30,268 nt of DNA from a virus. The translations under genes were made by a program, and so were the position numbers. The first letter of the stretch is position 1. Each line of letters begins with the position of its first letter. Positions 13,354 through 21,889 of the stretch are shown piece after piece. The notes below the pieces were generated by a model, which did not search any database, was not told the DNA's origin, and worked only from the letters and a program-made list of their open reading frames with translations. The stretch covers positions 1 to 30,268 of IMG/VR virus record IMGVR_UViG_3300000233_000019; one strand, given 5' to 3'.

Positions 13354-16300
13354 TAGTTCCAGCTAGTATTTTTCATTTTCCATAAATGATGGTTGATGTC
13401 TAATTTTGGAGTATTTACTACAACACTCGATTTATTCTTTTCGATTGCTTTTCTTGTAAGCCTCATTTCTTCGACCAATTCTTTGTTTCTATTTTCAAAA
13501 AATTGAGTAGCTTGAAAATCACTTACTTTTCTACCTTGCATATCAATACTTGTTAGTAAAGCTGCTTTTTGAAGTCTCAAATATTCATCTACCGAACTAT
13601 GTACTTTATCTCCAGCATTTAACTTAACCAAAGTATCAGTAGCTGGTGTAATTTCAACAGCACCTGTTACTCGTTCAATAACTTCACGAACGCCACCATC
13701 ACCAACATAAGCTAATTCTTCTGGACCACCTTTTCTACCATACTTGTATTTTGGTATTGGAGTTGCAAGAACAGCTGCTAATTGTATTGCACCAAGAACG
13801 CCAGCTAATATTGCACCACCAGTTCCAGCAATTGGACCTAATTGTGCGTAAGCTTGCATAATAGCCATAGCAGTTGAAATTCCAACTTGTACTGCTGACA
13901 TTGCTTTATTCAGTACTGCCTGTTTGTGTTGTTCTTTTCGCTTTTCTGCTTCAAGTTTTTTTCTTTTCTTTTCTGCTTCTTGAGTTAGAATATCTTTTTT
14001 ATGTTGATCGTTTCCTGCTTTTTCAATTTCTGAATTATAATATTCATCACTTGCGGTTATTTCAGCATCAATATTGGCAATTTTAGTATCAAATATTGCA
14101 TTGGCTAAATCACCAAGTGCACCAGTCAAATTTTGAGAAATTTCAAGTATTTTTTCTGCAGTTACTTTTTCTTTTTCAACTGTTTTCTCATTTTTCTTAT
14201 CATTGTTACTCAATTCAACTTCCGACAAATCTAATTTTGCTTTACTTAAAGTTTCAGCTATTTTTTGTCTTTTTTCTGCTGATAATTGCTCTTTTACTGG
14301 CAAAGCATCACTTGCTGTTAATTCGGTTTCAAGATTAGAAATTTGTAACTTCAAAGCTTCAATTGCATATCTTTTCTTAATATCAAAGATTACTTTTTCG
14401 TGTGCTTCGATAGCTGCTTCTCTATCTTTTTGACTCATTTTTTCTAAATCGCCAAGAGCAAGAAATTTTTTGTTTTCGGCTTCTAATTCCGAATTCATTG
14501 CTATATTTTGTTTAGAGATTTTATCCTCTAAATCCTTGGTATATTTCGCTTCGTCAAACAGATTTATTTTGTCTAATTCCTTTTGAGTTTTTGAATTCAA
14601 TTCAAGTAGTTTATTAGAATAGTCTTCATTAATTCTAATTCTATCATTAGCAGTTAATTTGTCCTCATCCAACAAATGATTTTTAGTTAAAAGCAATAAT
14701 TCTTGTTGCTTTTTTTGACTATTGGTAAGTGCTTGAATTCTCATCTCATCGCTTTGCAAATCATCTGCAACTATTTCATCATTAAATTTGATGGTTTGTT
14801 CCAAGCGTTGCTTTTGCAATTCGTACAATGAATCGGCTAGGCGTTTCTCTAAATCTAATTTGTCTTGAGCTGCTTTTTTCTGTTTGGCTAAACGTTCTTT
14901 TCTTTGTGCATCAGTTTCACTACCAGTATTAGTTTTGTCAGTTGGAGGAACTACTTTTGGTGGTTTTTCTCCAGCCTTAATTTTTGCATTAGCTTCTCTA
15001 ATAATTGTTGCTTGCTCATTTATATTTTTTATTAATTCCTCTTTCTGCAATTTTAAGTCTTTGGGTGATGGTCCAGAAAATCGAAGTGCATACGGATTAA
15101 TTTCTTTTATTTTTTTAGAAACATCCTTCATTTGTTTCTCGTAAATTTTATAGTTTTTTTCTGCAACAGTTTTAATTGATTGTGCAATATCGGCATCACT
15201 TCCTGTTCCAATTAAATTATTGAATTGGTTTTGAAATGATTTTGCACCGCTATTTTGACCATCTTGTTTTGCTTTATCAAATAATTCATCCCAAGAAGTA
15301 TTCAATCGGATTAATCCATTTAAAGCATCTGTAGCTCCATCAACAAAGAATTTGAAAAATTCTGAAACAACACCGCTTCCGCTTCCAATTGATAATACCA
15401 AGCTATCATAAGTGCTTGATAATTTATCAGTTTTACCTTGTAGCGTATTACTTCTTATAATTGCCTGTTCCTCGGCTGTACCAACTTCTCCCATTTTGGC
15501 AGTAAGATCTTTCAATCTATCCGTGTGCTCAATTATATTTCGAGCTGCTACTACATTTTCAAAACCAAAAGCTTTAAGTAGTTTTCCGTTGTCTGCTAAT
15601 AATGGTTTTAATGCTTCAAATTTTTCTTGTATTGGAATAGATTTGTCTTTTAATAGTTCGAAAGAAATTCCTAAATCTTTTAATGATTTTTGAGCTTCTT
15701 TTGGCAAGGCATCTGGTGCCGATATTTTCAATAATACATTTCTTAATGCTGTACCCGCATCTGCTCCTTTGATTCCGTTTTCAGCTAATAATTGAATTAA
15801 CGCTGTACTTTCTTTAATGTTTACATTAGAACTTCGAGCCACCGCACCAAATTTTAATAATGCTTCGGTTGTTTGTGGTATTTCTGCTGCTCCATATTTT
15901 GCACCGTTCGCCAAGGCATCAATAAACATACTTGCTTGACTTGCATCTGCTCCAAATTGGTTCATTGCATCTGTCAAAGCAGTAGCTGCTTCTGGCATTT
16001 CCATACCAGCTGCTTTTGATAAAGTCAAAGTAGCTTCTGTAACCTGGTTTAATGCTTTTACATTTTCTAATAATTCTGGTTTTGCAGAGCCAATCAATTT
16101 GTATGCTTCAACGACAGCAATCGCACCGCCTTTGGTTGATTTACCTAACTCAATGGCTTGCTTTTTTAAATAGTCTAAATCTTTTCCACTTGCACCGGTT
16201 ATCGCACTCAAATCTGCCAACCCTTGTTCAAACTTTTTAATAGTTTCATAAGCACCTTTCATAATAGAAGCAAAGGCCGCTACACCTCCAGCAATTCCAA

Positions 16301-16994
16301 AAGAACTTGCAAGATCTTTCAAACTGTTTTTTAATCCTGCTAGATTATAATTACCTACATTTTTAGTAAAATCGCCAACTGCCTGGTCCGCTTTTCTAAC
16401 CTTGCCATCAAGATTTTCAAATTCCTTTTGTGCTTTTTTAATTTCTGCAGTAGATGCACTTTCACTAGCAATTAAATCTCGAAGTTTGTTTTTTGCTTCA
16501 GTTCTTGCTGCGTTCAATTTTGTGTATGCAGAAACCAACCCCAAACGTTCCAATGCTTCTTGTTTGAGTGCTTTGTTGTTTATCTCATTCTGAACCCGTT
16601 CTTCAATTGTCAATTTTTTAGAACGTTCCTTTTCAGTATTGGCTCGTTGTGTTGCTTTTTCAGATGCTTCTCTTGCTTTACGCTCGGCTTCCATTGTTGC
16701 TATTGCTGACCTCTTTACTTTGTCTGCTGAAATTTCGGCAGCTTCTTGTTTTTTGATAGCATCGATAGCTTGCTGTGTAGCCAAAGCCTCGGCTTGTTTA
16801 GCAGTTATGTAATCTTTTTGACTGTTGGCAACTTTAAATGCTTGGACTTGCTTATTTAAAGTTTTTACAGAATCAACCAGTATGTTATTTTGTTTAACTG
16901 CCTCTTTTATGTTTTCAGCATAAACTTCACCCCATCTCATCGCTTCATCATCAACAATGTCTTTTCGAGTAATTATTCCTTTAGGATTTGCCAT
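13353..16994 (-). CDS. phage tail tape measure protein (TP901-type core)
   Basis: At 1213 residues, the largest gene. It sets tail length and forms the core of the growing tail. Residues ~1-200 are a long charged coiled coil (runs such as AMEAERKAREASEKATQRA). A TP901-type tape-measure core follows at ~225-560: FEQGLADLSAITGASGKDLD, LGKSTKGGAIAVVEAYKLIG, AAGMEMPEAATALTDAMNQF and ENGIKGADAGTALRNVLLKI. Residues ~690-1010 are again charged helices. A Gly/Ala-rich hydrophobic segment (~1060-1100, MAIMQAYAQLGPIAGTGG onward) and a compact C-terminal domain end the protein. Start at 16994, 2 nt after the preceding stop. By the usual 1.5 angstrom per residue the tail would be ~180 nm. Confidence 0.93.
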   Translation of the reverse strand: MANPKGIITRKDIVDDEAMRWGEVYAENIKEAVKQNNILVDSVKTLNKQVQAFKVANSQKDYITAKQAEALATQQAIDAIKKQEAAEISADKVKRSAIATMEAERKAREASEKATQRANTEKERSKKLTIEERVQNEINNKALKQEALERLGLVSAYTKLNAARTEAKNKLRDLIASESASTAEIKKAQKEFENLDGKVRKADQAVGDFTKNVGNYNLAGLKNSLKDLASSFGIAGGVAAFASIMKGAYETIKKFEQGLADLSAITGASGKDLDYLKKQAIELGKSTKGGAIAVVEAYKLIGSAKPELLENVKALNQVTEATLTLSKAAGMEMPEAATALTDAMNQFGADASQASMFIDALANGAKYGAAEIPQTTEALLKFGAVARSSNVNIKESTALIQLLAENGIKGADAGTALRNVLLKISAPDALPKEAQKSLKDLGISFELLKDKSIPIQEKFEALKPLLADNGKLLKAFGFENVVAARNIIEHTDRLKDLTAKMGEVGTAEEQAIIRSNTLQGKTDKLSSTYDSLVLSIGSGSGVVSEFFKFFVDGATDALNGLIRLNTSWDELFDKAKQDGQNSGAKSFQNQFNNLIGTGSDADIAQSIKTVAEKNYKIYEKQMKDVSKKIKEINPYALRFSGPSPKDLKLQKEELIKNINEQATIIREANAKIKAGEKPPKVVPPTDKTNTGSETDAQRKERLAKQKKAAQDKLDLEKRLADSLYELQKQRLEQTIKFNDEIVADDLQSDEMRIQALTNSQKKQQELLLLTKNHLLDEDKLTANDRIRINEDYSNKLLELNSKTQKELDKINLFDEAKYTKDLEDKISKQNIAMNSELEAENKKFLALGDLEKMSQKDREAAIEAHEKVIFDIKKRYAIEALKLQISNLETELTASDALPVKEQLSAEKRQKIAETLSKAKLDLSEVELSNNDKKNEKTVEKEKVTAEKILEISQNLTGALGDLANAIFDTKIANIDAEITASDEYYNSEIEKAGNDQHKKDILTQEAEKKRKKLEAEKRKEQHKQAVLNKAMSAVQVGISTAMAIMQAYAQLGPIAGTGGAILAGVLGAIQLAAVLATPIPKYKYGRKGGPEELAYVGDGGVREVIERVTGAVEITPATDTLVKLNAGDKVHSSVDEYLRLQKAALLTSIDMQGRKVSDFQATQFFENRNKELVEEMRLTRKAIEKNKSSVVVNTPKLDINHHLWKMKNTSWN

Positions 16995-16996
16995 GA

Positions 16997-17581
16997 TTAG
17001 TTTTTATTTTGTTGATTCATTGATTTTATTTTTGCGTTTACCTGTTTCTCATAGCCATAGAAAGCATTATAGGTAACGACATTAAAATCGCCAATATTAA
17101 ATCCAAGAATAGTGCAGTATAGAGCCATTGTATCATCAACATTAAATTCTGAACTATTATTTTCTTTTTTTTCAGGCAACATATTTTTATAATTTTCTGC
17201 CTTAATGATGTAAGCATTTGCTTCTCGTTCTATTCGTTGAATATCGCCATGATATGATTCCGTATCTGCAATAGATAATTGATAACCAAAACCAGTTATC
17301 ATATCGAATAATTCTTGGTCAAATTCAAATCTCAAACATTCACACGCCATCAAAACAACTTTATTTAGAGTTAGCAAACTGTCAATTTCCTTAGATAATT
17401 TGAATATCTTTTTAGATTCTGTAGTTTGATTTTTTGACAAATGCTCATCGTAGATTTGCTCCCAAATTTCCTGTAGCACTTCAATGTTTTTTTCGTTCTC
17501 ACTCAATAAAGAAACATCGCCTGTATCGGCAATTTTTACAAATAGTTTATATGGTATTGTATCAAGATTTTTGTAAATCAT
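16997..17581 (-). CDS. tail assembly chaperone-like protein
   Basis: A 194-residue, mostly helical protein directly before the tape measure, the classical place for a tail assembly chaperone. It starts MIYKNLDTIPYKLFVKI, with ADTGDVSLLSENEKNIEVLQ next. Its C-terminal part reads DDTMALYCTILGFNIGDFNV, then VVTYNAFYGYEKQVNAKIK, the shape of Bacteroidota phage proteins found at this place. The start overlaps the previous stop in an ATGA arrangement (17578-17581). Assignment rests on position and general shape; no strong motif is available. Confidence 0.55.
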   Translation of the reverse strand: MIYKNLDTIPYKLFVKIADTGDVSLLSENEKNIEVLQEIWEQIYDEHLSKNQTTESKKIFKLSKEIDSLLTLNKVVLMACECLRFEFDQELFDMITGFGYQLSIADTESYHGDIQRIEREANAYIIKAENYKNMLPEKKENNSSEFNVDDTMALYCTILGFNIGDFNVVTYNAFYGYEKQVNAKIKSMNQQNKN

Positions 17582-18027
17582 ATCTCTAAAATGTTTCTGC
17601 TATTTTCAATAAAAAAAGGAAGTAATCTTTTTTCGATTACCTCCTTTAAATTTTCATCAGATAATCCAAAAAGCTCATTGGATAACCAGTTTTTACTGTT
17701 TAGTATTGTTTGTGTTTTTGAATCGGAAGACCCAAAACGTAAAACTCCAGATACTTCTTGCATATAAAAACCTTTAAAAAAATCCCCAGTATCAAAACCT
17801 GTGAAAGGTTCGCCTTTTTTCTTTTTGCCTTTTGATATTACTTCTGTTGCATAAGAATAAAAACCTATCGGATTTCCATTTATATCTTTGCTTTTGTTAA
17901 ATATCTGGTCTTTATTTTTATCTAATAACTCCTTTTCAATACTTTTTATAAACTTGAACAAGTCCTTTTGCAACCTACTTGGCTGTAACTTCTTTACTTT
18001 CGTTAGTTGTTCTTGAATAGTTGCCAT
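17578..18027 (-). CDS. small tail protein, possibly tail completion or neck, unknown
   Basis: A 149-residue protein. The N-terminus is helical and basic (TKVKKLQPSRLQKDLFKFIK). The middle contains NKSKDINGNPIGFYSYATEV, GKKKKGEPFTGFDTGDFFKG and VLRFGSSDSKTQTILNSKNW, resembling minor virion proteins that bind at the head-tail junction. The C-terminus is an amphipathic helix (ENLKEVIEKRLLPFFIEN). Its first 53 nt overlap the end of the preceding 67-residue gene in another frame, an unusually long overlap that hints at translational coupling or a frameshift product. No family is assigned. Confidence 0.55.
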   Translation of the reverse strand: MATIQEQLTKVKKLQPSRLQKDLFKFIKSIEKELLDKNKDQIFNKSKDINGNPIGFYSYATEVISKGKKKKGEPFTGFDTGDFFKGFYMQEVSGVLRFGSSDSKTQTILNSKNWLSNELFGLSDENLKEVIEKRLLPFFIENSRNILEI

Positions 18028-18178
18028 CAGTAGCGATTTTGAATGCTTTTTTTAGTTCTTTTTCTCTTTCGTCTGGGTGGATTTCATTAAAGATATGAGT
18101 TGAACCAAACTCTTCTTTAAATTCCGCAAAGGACTTGTTATAGTCCTTTGCGAAAGTTATCCCTTTGTAACTATTCAT
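17975..18178 (-). CDS. short tail-region protein, unknown
   Basis: A 67-residue acidic/basic mixed protein (MNSYKGITFAKDYNKSFAEF, then EEFGSTHIFNEIHPDEREKE and a basic helix). Its ATG shares one base with the tail tube stop (TAATG), so it is translationally coupled. Its last 53 nt overlap the start of the next gene. A run of seven A (about 18041-18047 on the reverse strand) lies just before that start, which could allow a -2/+1 shift into the next frame; this is speculative. It could be a small tail chaperone. Confidence 0.5.
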   Translation of the reverse strand: MNSYKGITFAKDYNKSFAEFKEEFGSTHIFNEIHPDEREKELKKAFKIATDGNYSRTTNESKEVTAK

Positions 18179-19056
18179 TAGATAGTTACAACTAATGGTT
18201 CTGGACTTTCGTACATAATTGTAGTTTGTGCTACAACTCCGTTTAAAGAAACAGTATGTCCGTTTGCAAATCCTGTTCCAGTCAAAGTATAAACACCGTT
18301 TGCATCTGCAGTAACAAATGAAACTGTTTGAATTGCTCCAGCTGCATTTTTAACTACTACATCAGCAGAAGTTAAAGAAGTGATTAATGCTCCACCACCT
18401 GAACAACCAGCAGATGCAGTAAATTTAATTTGACCTGCAGTAGCTGATACTTGTTTCAATTCTACATCAAAGATTCCTTCTAAGTCTGTTTCTGATAAAT
18501 CAGACTTAACAATTACAGCATCTAAAACATCGTCTTTATCTGCAAAAGTGATTTCTCCTTTTACATAAGGAACTTTGTCTTTTGTAGCACGAATTCTCGT
18601 TACTGTTAATGATTTGATTTTTCTACCTTTTACTTTTGTTTCGTCAGAAGCAAAAATTCCAGAGTAGTCTCCTTCTTCGTTGAATTCAAACAATTCTCCA
18701 TAATTTCCAGAGTTTTCATAACTTTTTAAAGCTGCATAAGCACAAACGCTGATGTAACATTCAAAAGTGATTTTTTCAACTCCTTTTGCAGTAATTTTTG
18801 AGAAATTACCACTCTCAAACTTGGTGTCTTCTGTTGAAGCATCTGCAAGTTCATAAACAGGAAACAACGGAACTAAATTTTTTGCTTGAATTGCTGCCTT
18901 CCAATCAGCAACAGTTTTAAAAGCCGTTACACTTGGAAATTGAAACCCATTTGATAAAATAGGGATTTGCAATTTTGATTCAATACATTGTTCTTTGAAC
19001 CCTGTATTTTTTGGTTTTTTTTGACCACTTCCACAAATTTCTAAATGTGTACTCAT
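18178..19056 (-). CDS. major tail tube protein with C-terminal Ig-like domain
   Basis: A 292-residue protein at the usual tail-tube place between the head-tail connectors and the tail chaperone/tape-measure genes. Residues ~1-195 would be the tube domain, with strands such as EKITFECYISVCAYAALKSY and GRKIKSLTVTRIRATKDKV. Residues ~205-292 look like an Ig-like add-on: GQIKFTASAGCSGGGALITS, TADANGVYTLTGTGFANGHT, with the typical end LVVTI. Surface Ig-like domains on tail tubes are known from other siphophages (lambda V has one). The assignment is by domain plan and gene order; no sequence match was computed. Confidence 0.7.
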   Translation of the reverse strand: MSTHLEICGSGQKKPKNTGFKEQCIESKLQIPILSNGFQFPSVTAFKTVADWKAAIQAKNLVPLFPVYELADASTEDTKFESGNFSKITAKGVEKITFECYISVCAYAALKSYENSGNYGELFEFNEEGDYSGIFASDETKVKGRKIKSLTVTRIRATKDKVPYVKGEITFADKDDVLDAVIVKSDLSETDLEGIFDVELKQVSATAGQIKFTASAGCSGGGALITSLTSADVVVKNAAGAIQTVSFVTADANGVYTLTGTGFANGHTVSLNGVVAQTTIMYESPEPLVVTI

Positions 19057-19065
19057 AATATTTTT

Positions 19066-19593
19066 TTATTTTGTTAAACAACTAATTGTATAAGAAACCT
19101 CGCCTGTTATTGAAAAGATATGATACGGTTGCATATCTTGTAATTTGATATTGTCTGTGAAAAACTCACCCAATGAAAGCTTTATTCCTTTTTCCATTTT
19201 TTCAAAAGAAAACTTTGGATTTTTACGAATCAATTCAATTGATTTCATTTCAGCTTCCATGTCGGCTCTGTGATTGATATTGGGAAAGGTTTTACTTAAG
19301 TTAATCATAAAGACTATTTTCAACTTATTTGTAAAACGGATGCCTTCCTTTGAATTATGAACTTCATCTTCAATGAAAAAGATAGTTGCGTTTTTAGTAT
19401 CATCAGTAAAAACATCTTTGTATTCATTTTTTCCGTGATACGCTTCAATACTAATACCTTTCTGTTTTGATTGATTTCTATAAACTCTTCCATAAACATC
19501 AATTTCACCCCAATTCAAATTATCAAACAAATAGTTTTGAATTTTTTGAATAGTGTTGTCAATGCCTTGTGGATTTGTGATAGTGTAATTCAT
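19066..19593 (-). CDS. tail completion / tail terminator-like protein
   Basis: A 175-residue protein. Start chosen at 19593 (MNYTITNPQGIDNTIQKIQ), 4 nt after the preceding stop; an in-frame start at 19617 would overlap the upstream gene by 20 nt. The protein has the alpha/beta plan of tail-terminator proteins: an N-terminal helix (IQKIQNYLFDNLNW), strands EIDVYGRVYRNQSKQKGISIEA and KLKIVFMINL, then a helix MEAEMKSIELIRKNPKF and the C-terminal strand HIFSITGEVSYTISCL. It lies between the connector and the tail tube, the typical place. No exact family is recognised. Confidence 0.55.
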   Translation of the reverse strand: MNYTITNPQGIDNTIQKIQNYLFDNLNWGEIDVYGRVYRNQSKQKGISIEAYHGKNEYKDVFTDDTKNATIFFIEDEVHNSKEGIRFTNKLKIVFMINLSKTFPNINHRADMEAEMKSIELIRKNPKFSFEKMEKGIKLSLGEFFTDNIKLQDMQPYHIFSITGEVSYTISCLTK

Positions 19594-19597
19594 AGTT

Positions 19598-20179
19598 CTA
19601 CCAATCATTCCCACCAATAATCAATATTGGATCTGGAAATATTATTTTTTGAGCTTTTTTGATGGCTTGTTCTTTCTTGTAAACAATACCTTTTGCAATG
19701 AAATGACCGTTATCATTTTTTGCTCCTTCCAATTCTATTTTAAGTGTATTAAAACTCATTGCATTACTTCTTTCAGTCGCATTGCTTCTTGTAGATGATA
19801 CAAATAACTCAAGGCATTTTACAGCCATTGCGTAACCGATAGTTTCATCAAATAGCCTTGCTTTTGAAACAATAACATTTGAATAATCAACATCGTCTTT
19901 GTATAATTTATGAGAATCCATTATTGCAGTTAAAACTTCAATAACAGATTGTTGTCTCATATTAAAAAGCAATTGATTGAAAAGAACTTCGTCAGCATCA
20001 ATTTCAGATATGTTGCTGTAAATATTCTCAACAGAAGCCAGCTGGTGGAATGATAGCACCGTTCTTCCTGAATTTGCTAATAGGTTACTGCTATTTATAG
20101 TAACCTCAAAATCAGAATTCAACGGCTTTCCCCAGCCGATTCTGTCTATAAGAAATAATATGCTTTCGTTAGAATACAT
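19598..20179 (-). CDS. head-tail connector or head completion-like protein, unknown
   Basis: A 193-residue protein directly after the capsid gene (3 nt gap). It starts MYSNESILFLIDRIGWGKP and has helical stretches such as LLFNMRQQSVIEVLTAIMD and ETIGYAMAVKCLELFVSSTR. The C-terminal segment IKKAQKIIFPDPILIIGGND is characteristic of its own. Genes here usually encode head-tail adaptors. Assignment is by position only. Confidence 0.5.
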   Translation of the reverse strand: MYSNESILFLIDRIGWGKPLNSDFEVTINSSNLLANSGRTVLSFHQLASVENIYSNISEIDADEVLFNQLLFNMRQQSVIEVLTAIMDSHKLYKDDVDYSNVIVSKARLFDETIGYAMAVKCLELFVSSTRSNATERSNAMSFNTLKIELEGAKNDNGHFIAKGIVYKKEQAIKKAQKIIFPDPILIIGGNDW

Positions 20180-20182
20180 TTA

Positions 20183-21469
20183 TTAAGCTGCTATGATTTC
20201 TTCTTCAAATGCTAAAACTTGCTCTTCATTCAGTTTGTTAATTCTGTTTTGAAGCTGTTTGTCGGTCATCTCTAAAGTTGCAGCAGATTCTGGATTAGCA
20301 ATATTTAATGCATCTACTACTGAAGCTTTAGTGTAATTTGTTCCTTTATATGCGAAATTTGCATCACCATCAATTTGAGCATCTACTACTGCATCTTCAC
20401 AATTCAAGATGTAAATACTTTCTACATTATCAATTACTGGAACTGCTAATGCTTGAGAAGAAGTAAACTCTTGCAATGGATCATTTTTATGGTATTTAGA
20501 AACCAAAATATAATCATCAACTTTTTGATAAACTACATTTTCAACTGGATGTGCTTCTTCAGCTAATCTACCATAAGACAATGTTCCAACATCTTGTAAA
20601 CTTGTTAAGAATACAACTGCATTTTCAGCCCATGGTTTAACTTTCGTTCTTTTACCATTTCTCTCAAATGTTACAGTTCTTTCTACTAATTGAATAGTTA
20701 CTCCTTTGTCAGCAGATAACGCATTATTCAATTGTTCAAAGTTTGGAGTTGGAATTTGAGTACCAGTGAATCCAAGACTAAAGCCGTATAATTCTTTTAC
20801 TTGCTTATTCGTTCTGAACTTATTGAATGTTGCTCTATCCATCAAAATGTAAGACAATGAATCACCATTGGCTCTCGCTTCTGTTAATACATTATCAATA
20901 TCATCAATTGGAGTAGCATAAACAGATGACCATGGAGCAGTAATTGCACCAAATTTGTTTTTATTAGGATGACCGTAATCTACACGAACACCTAATCCAA
21001 CATTTTTATCATCTTCCATCAAAGCAACACCGGTTGACAATCCTTGTAAGAACATAAACTCAATAATTTCATAGATACCACCAATAACTCGTGAGGTATC
21101 CTCAAAAATCTTTTGTGATACTTGAGCTTCTGTTCCTTGCTGATTTCTCAAAATCTCAATGTCTTGCATTGTTCTTTCGTTCATGTATAATTTCATTCCA
21201 AGTTTTGGAATTTCGCCTTCATGTTTAGCGATTGAATCTCGCTTTTTCAATGGAAGCGCACTATCTAATGCGACAACATCCGCAGAAACAATTGTGTTGT
21301 TTGAAGACAACGCACCCCATTTAAGAGTTGTAGACAATTGTTTTTTAAGCATTGTTTTAAACATATACTTTTGTTGTCCATTTTTTACATCGTTAAGTTT
21401 CTCAACGACTTTCAAAGCAACAGGACCAAAATATTTTGATACCCATTCGTGAAATAATGATCTTAACAT
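20183..21469 (-). CDS. major capsid protein (HK97-fold, capsid family E-like)
   Basis: A 428-residue protein that would form the icosahedral shell. The N-terminal helix region (SLFHEWVSKYFGPVALKVVE) is followed by the domain with KLGMKLYMNERTMQDIEIL, RVIGGIYEIIEFMFLQGLST and GVRVDYGHPNKNKFG; the run GAITAPWSS plus the DIDNVLTEAR and YILMDRATFNKFRTN helices match the typical order in capsid E-type proteins. The C-terminal ~90 residues (ESIYILNCEDAVVDAQIDGD onward) look like an added domain. Neighbours are a decoration-like gene upstream and connector genes downstream, the normal head order. No N-terminal propeptide with a clear cleavage site is visible. Confidence 0.85.
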   Translation of the reverse strand: MLRSLFHEWVSKYFGPVALKVVEKLNDVKNGQQKYMFKTMLKKQLSTTLKWGALSSNNTIVSADVVALDSALPLKKRDSIAKHEGEIPKLGMKLYMNERTMQDIEILRNQQGTEAQVSQKIFEDTSRVIGGIYEIIEFMFLQGLSTGVALMEDDKNVGLGVRVDYGHPNKNKFGAITAPWSSVYATPIDDIDNVLTEARANGDSLSYILMDRATFNKFRTNKQVKELYGFSLGFTGTQIPTPNFEQLNNALSADKGVTIQLVERTVTFERNGKRTKVKPWAENAVVFLTSLQDVGTLSYGRLAEEAHPVENVVYQKVDDYILVSKYHKNDPLQEFTSSQALAVPVIDNVESIYILNCEDAVVDAQIDGDANFAYKGTNYTKASVVDALNIANPESAATLEMTDKQLQNRINKLNEEQVLAFEEEIIAA

Positions 21470-21471
21470 AA

Positions 21472-21873
21472 TTAATCTTGTGTAAATCTGATTAGTACTA
21501 AATCTGTTTTTGCTTCTGCTGGTGTGGCAAACCCACCACCATTTTGAAAAGCAACCTCGTTAACTGTTCCACGCACTAAAATAGATGCAAAAGGTTTTGT
21601 TTTTAAGATTGAAGCTACAAGCACACCTTTGTAAGTGTGATTTGCTGGTAAAGCATCGTAAGCAGTTCCTCCAGCGTTAACAGGCATCGGTTTTAATTCC
21701 TTTGACGCTGTTTCTTCTATGATGATGTGCCCTGCTTTAATGACATCTGGAGTAAACCCTGTTACATCCAATGTTCTACCACCTGGAATTGTTTCAGTAT
21801 TTAAAACGATAACAATGCTATCATTTCCTGTATCTACTGAAATCCCTTCGGAGTTTAAATTTGCTATTGACAT
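21472..21873 (-). CDS. head decoration-like protein
   Basis: A 133-residue, beta-rich protein with the plan of small capsid decoration proteins: a flexible N-terminus, then GHIIIEETASKELKPMPVNA, HTYKGVLVASILKTKPFASI and ILVRGTVNEVAFQNGGG. It would stabilise the shell at three-fold sites. It lies 2 nt upstream of the capsid gene in transcription order, a common place. The family name is not certain. Confidence 0.6.
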   Translation of the reverse strand: MSIANLNSEGISVDTGNDSIVIVLNTETIPGGRTLDVTGFTPDVIKAGHIIIEETASKELKPMPVNAGGTAYDALPANHTYKGVLVASILKTKPFASILVRGTVNEVAFQNGGGFATPAEAKTDLVLIRFTQD

Positions 21874-21889
21874 AATTTTTATTTATTAA

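Noticed and set aside
13874-16593. Several rightward reading frames (60-95 codons) across the tape measure gene
   Set aside because: They have hydrophobic, low-complexity products typical of the complement of a helical coiled-coil gene. The long leftward frame explains them all.
18034-18047. Standard -1 frameshift at the A7 run
   Set aside because: A -1 shift reaches a TGA within a few codons, so it cannot join the two tail genes. Only a -2/+1 slip could, and this is kept as a low-weight finding.
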